From Bacteroidota bacterium (GTDB taxonomy: Bacteria; Bacteroidota; Bacteroidia; Flavobacteriales_D; Crocinitomicaceae), in the NCBI GenBank assembly GCA_006226555.1, contig SBGS01000012.1, positions 1 through 8,534 on the forward strand: 8,534 nt of DNA, read 5' to 3'. The translations under genes and the position numbers were made by a program. The notes beneath the pieces are model-generated. The model was given only the letters and a program-made list of their open reading frames with translations. It had not been told where the DNA came from and did no database searches. Every line of letters begins with the position of its first letter. Positions within the stretch are counted from its first letter, which is position 1. Below, in pieces: positions 7,071-8,534 of this stretch.

Positions 7071-7074
7071 GTAT

Positions 7075-8331
7075 TCAACTACTTTTTTCAAAATTAATTT
7101 TCGAAATGACGCAGCGCAGCATATTTAGGGCTGTTCCAACTGTTTTCTCTATCGTTCTGTTCCTATCTGTACCGAATTGAAACTTCTTAGATGTAACTCC
7201 TTCAGGACCAGCCACTGCTATCCAAACAGTACCTACCGGCTTCTCTTCTGACCCTCCTTCCGGACCCGCAATTCCACTTACAGCGATACTATAGTCGACA
7301 CCTAAAACTTTTCTTCCTCCCAAGGCCATTTCAGTAACCGTTTCTTGACTGACAGCACCGTGTTCGATCAACGTTTCTTCCCGCACTCCAGCTAGCATCA
7401 TCTTGAGATCATTACTGTAGGTAACAAAAGCTCCCTGAAAATAACGTGAAGCTCCGGGAACTTTCGATATTTCTGATGCAATCTTCCCACCGGTACAACT
7501 TTCTACTGTTGCTACCGTTGCTTTTTCTTCGACCAGCAATTCACCTACCACTGAGCTCAGCTCATCGTTATTGCGACCAAATGCGTAAACAGGTATTCTC
7601 TGGCTTATTTGATCAATAAAATAATTTACCCTGGCCTTCCCTTCCTCCGACGGTTCCCCCGTTACCCTTAGTCTAACATAGCCAGGACTCGGCAGATAAG
7701 CTAATGCTAAGCCTTCTCCGCGAAGTTGATCTTCCAGGTCGCTTATACGATCTGCCAAGAATGACTCGCCAATACCTTGCGTTAATAAGGTCTGATAATA
7801 AGATGAAACCACCTCAAAACGGTCTTCTAAAAAAGGGAAAACCTTTTCTGTCATCAGGTGTTTCATTTCGTATGGCACTCCCGGTAATGAGATGACAAAC
7901 TTTCCATCCCGCTCAAAGATCATCCCACTTGCTGTTCCGACTTCATTAGGGACATTTATCGCGTCAACGGGTAGTAGAGCCTGGTCAATGTTTGATTGAA
8001 GCATAGGACGGCCCACAGAGCGAAAATAGTTTTCGATACGCTCAAGTGTTTCTTCATGCATTTCCAAATGCGTTTGAAAATACTCCGTAAGCACCTTTTT
8101 TGTGATATCATCTTTAGTCGGACCTAATCCACCTGTTATCAAAACAACATCCGCATCTTTCAGTAAGAGATCCAGTGTATTTACGATCTCTTTTTTGTCG
8201 TCTTTGATCGTGTGGATCTTCTGTATAGAAAAACCTCTCTCAGAAAACTCCTTTCCAAGCCATGTGACATTTGTATTGATCGTCTGACCGATCAACAATT
8301 CATCCCCGATTGAAATGAATGCTACCCTCAT
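7075..8331 (-). CDS. cinA: CinA: MoCF-like domain plus nicotinamide-nucleotide amidase domain
   Basis: This 418-residue protein is a full-length two-domain CinA. The N-terminal MoCF/MoaB-like domain (about 1-170) shows GDELLIGQTINTN (9-21), TGGLGPTKDD (66-75) and SLPGVPYEM (148-156); family members hydrolyse ADP-ribose-type pyrophosphates. The C-terminal amidase domain (about 260-410) shows ESCTGG (277-282), the GASRYFQGAFVTYSN segment (293-307) and SGIAGPEGG (352-360), and is expected to deamidate nicotinamide mononucleotide to nicotinate mononucleotide in NAD salvage. The name derives from competence-linked expression in some bacteria; nothing here points to competence. The ATG at 8331 overlaps the upstream stop by four bases (ATGA), so translation is probably coupled. 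The ribosomal operon promoter follows directly. Confidence 0.96.
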   Translation of the reverse strand: MRVAFISIGDELLIGQTINTNVTWLGKEFSERGFSIQKIHTIKDDKKEIVNTLDLLLKDADVVLITGGLGPTKDDITKKVLTEYFQTHLEMHEETLERIENYFRSVGRPMLQSNIDQALLPVDAINVPNEVGTASGMIFERDGKFVISLPGVPYEMKHLMTEKVFPFLEDRFEVVSSYYQTLLTQGIGESFLADRISDLEDQLRGEGLALAYLPSPGYVRLRVTGEPSEEGKARVNYFIDQISQRIPVYAFGRNNDELSSVVGELLVEEKATVATVESCTGGKIASEISKVPGASRYFQGAFVTYSNDLKMMLAGVREETLIEHGAVSQETVTEMALGGRKVLGVDYSIAVSGIAGPEGGSEEKPVGTVWIAVAGPEGVTSKKFQFGTDRNRTIEKTVGTALNMLRCVISKINFEKSS

Positions 8332-8534
8332 GGTTTTTCGTATAATACAATAGATTCAATGTGTCCGGTATGTGGAAACTGATCCACCAAAGTTACTTTC
8401 TTTACCTGATAACCGGCTTCAACCAAAGTCATTGTATCCCTCGCCTGAGTTGATGGGTTACAAGAAATATAAACTATTCTATCCGACCCCAGCTCGATCA
8501 CTTTCTTCAATGTCTTTGGAGCTATTCCTGCACG
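8328..8534 (-). CDS. rlmD: RlmD/RumA-family 23S rRNA (uracil-5-)-methyltransferase, C-terminal end
   Basis: Only the last 68 residues are in the window; the 5' part lies beyond the right edge. The fragment begins RAGIAPKTLKKV, which fits the DPPRAG motif of the SAM-binding domain. It then has YISCNPSTQARD, whose cysteine (fragment residue 25) is the catalytic nucleophile of m5U methyltransferases, and DQFPHTGHIESIVLY, whose Glu (fragment residue 60) is the usual base. Both are intact. The family methylates uracil 5 in 23S rRNA (U1939 in E. coli numbering) using SAM; TrmA-like tRNA enzymes and RlmC share these motifs, so the exact target is not certain. The TTG at 8510 is an internal Leu codon, not a start. 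The stop TGA overlaps the cinA ATG. Confidence 0.88.
   Translation of the reverse strand, partial: RAGIAPKTLKKVIELGSDRIVYISCNPSTQARDTMTLVEAGYQVKKVTLVDQFPHTGHIESIVLYEKP

Noticed and set aside
8508..8510. TTG at 8510 as the start of a 60-residue gene
   Set aside because: The frame continues upstream to the window edge and reads into the methyltransferase DPPRAG region, so this is an internal leucine codon.

Overview
The window comes from a member of the Bacteroidota, probably a Flavobacteriales species (possibly Crocinitomicaceae-like). The evidence is the gene order rpmB-rpmG-DUF4295-ftsY, two Bacteroidota-type promoter candidates (TTG, 20 bases, then a TAnnTTTG-like box), weak or absent Shine-Dalgarno sites, and a very large secreted, Thr/Ser/Gly-rich multidomain protein of the kind exported by type IX secretion in this phylum. 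All genes lie on the minus strand, so transcription runs from the right end to the left. No stretch over 300 bases lacks a gene.

Right side (8534 to 7075): the C-terminal end of an RlmD/RumA-type 23S rRNA uracil-5 methyltransferase overlaps by four bases (ATGA) the start of a full-length cinA (MoCF-like domain plus nicotinamide-nucleotide amidase domain). Middle (7070 to 6331): a promoter drives a compact ribosomal operon of rpmB (bL28), rpmG (bL33) and a 51-residue DUF4295 protein. A strong intrinsic terminator closes it. Its T-tract ends only a few bases before the start codon of ftsY (6325 to 5375), the signal recognition particle receptor GTPase. These genes serve ribosome assembly, rRNA modification, membrane targeting and NAD-nucleotide salvage.

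Left side (5282 to 1): one uninterrupted reading frame of 1760 codons that runs off the left edge. It encodes a secreted pappalysin-like (M43) zinc metalloprotease. In order it has a signal peptide, a short propeptide with a candidate cysteine switch, a catalytic domain (HEIGHWLGLRH zinc site, NYMDY Met-turn), a CARDB-like domain, a MAM/cleaved-adhesin-like jelly roll, an ASH/HYDIN-like beta domain and a PKD domain. A duplicated supermodule follows (FN3, proprotein-convertase P-domain, Ig-like; period 1146 bp or 382 codons), and then an array of 66-residue (198 bp) Ig/PKD-like tandem repeats that is cut by the window edge. The C-terminal sorting domain expected for a type IX substrate would lie outside the window.

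The most notable features are the nested repeat architecture of this protease, the alternating similarity of the 198-bp repeats (copies 1 and 3 nearly identical, copy 2 more divergent in the same half), and the terminator placed almost on the ftsY start codon. I see no CRISPR array, tRNA, rRNA, insertion sequence or defence cassette, and no clearly undescribed system.
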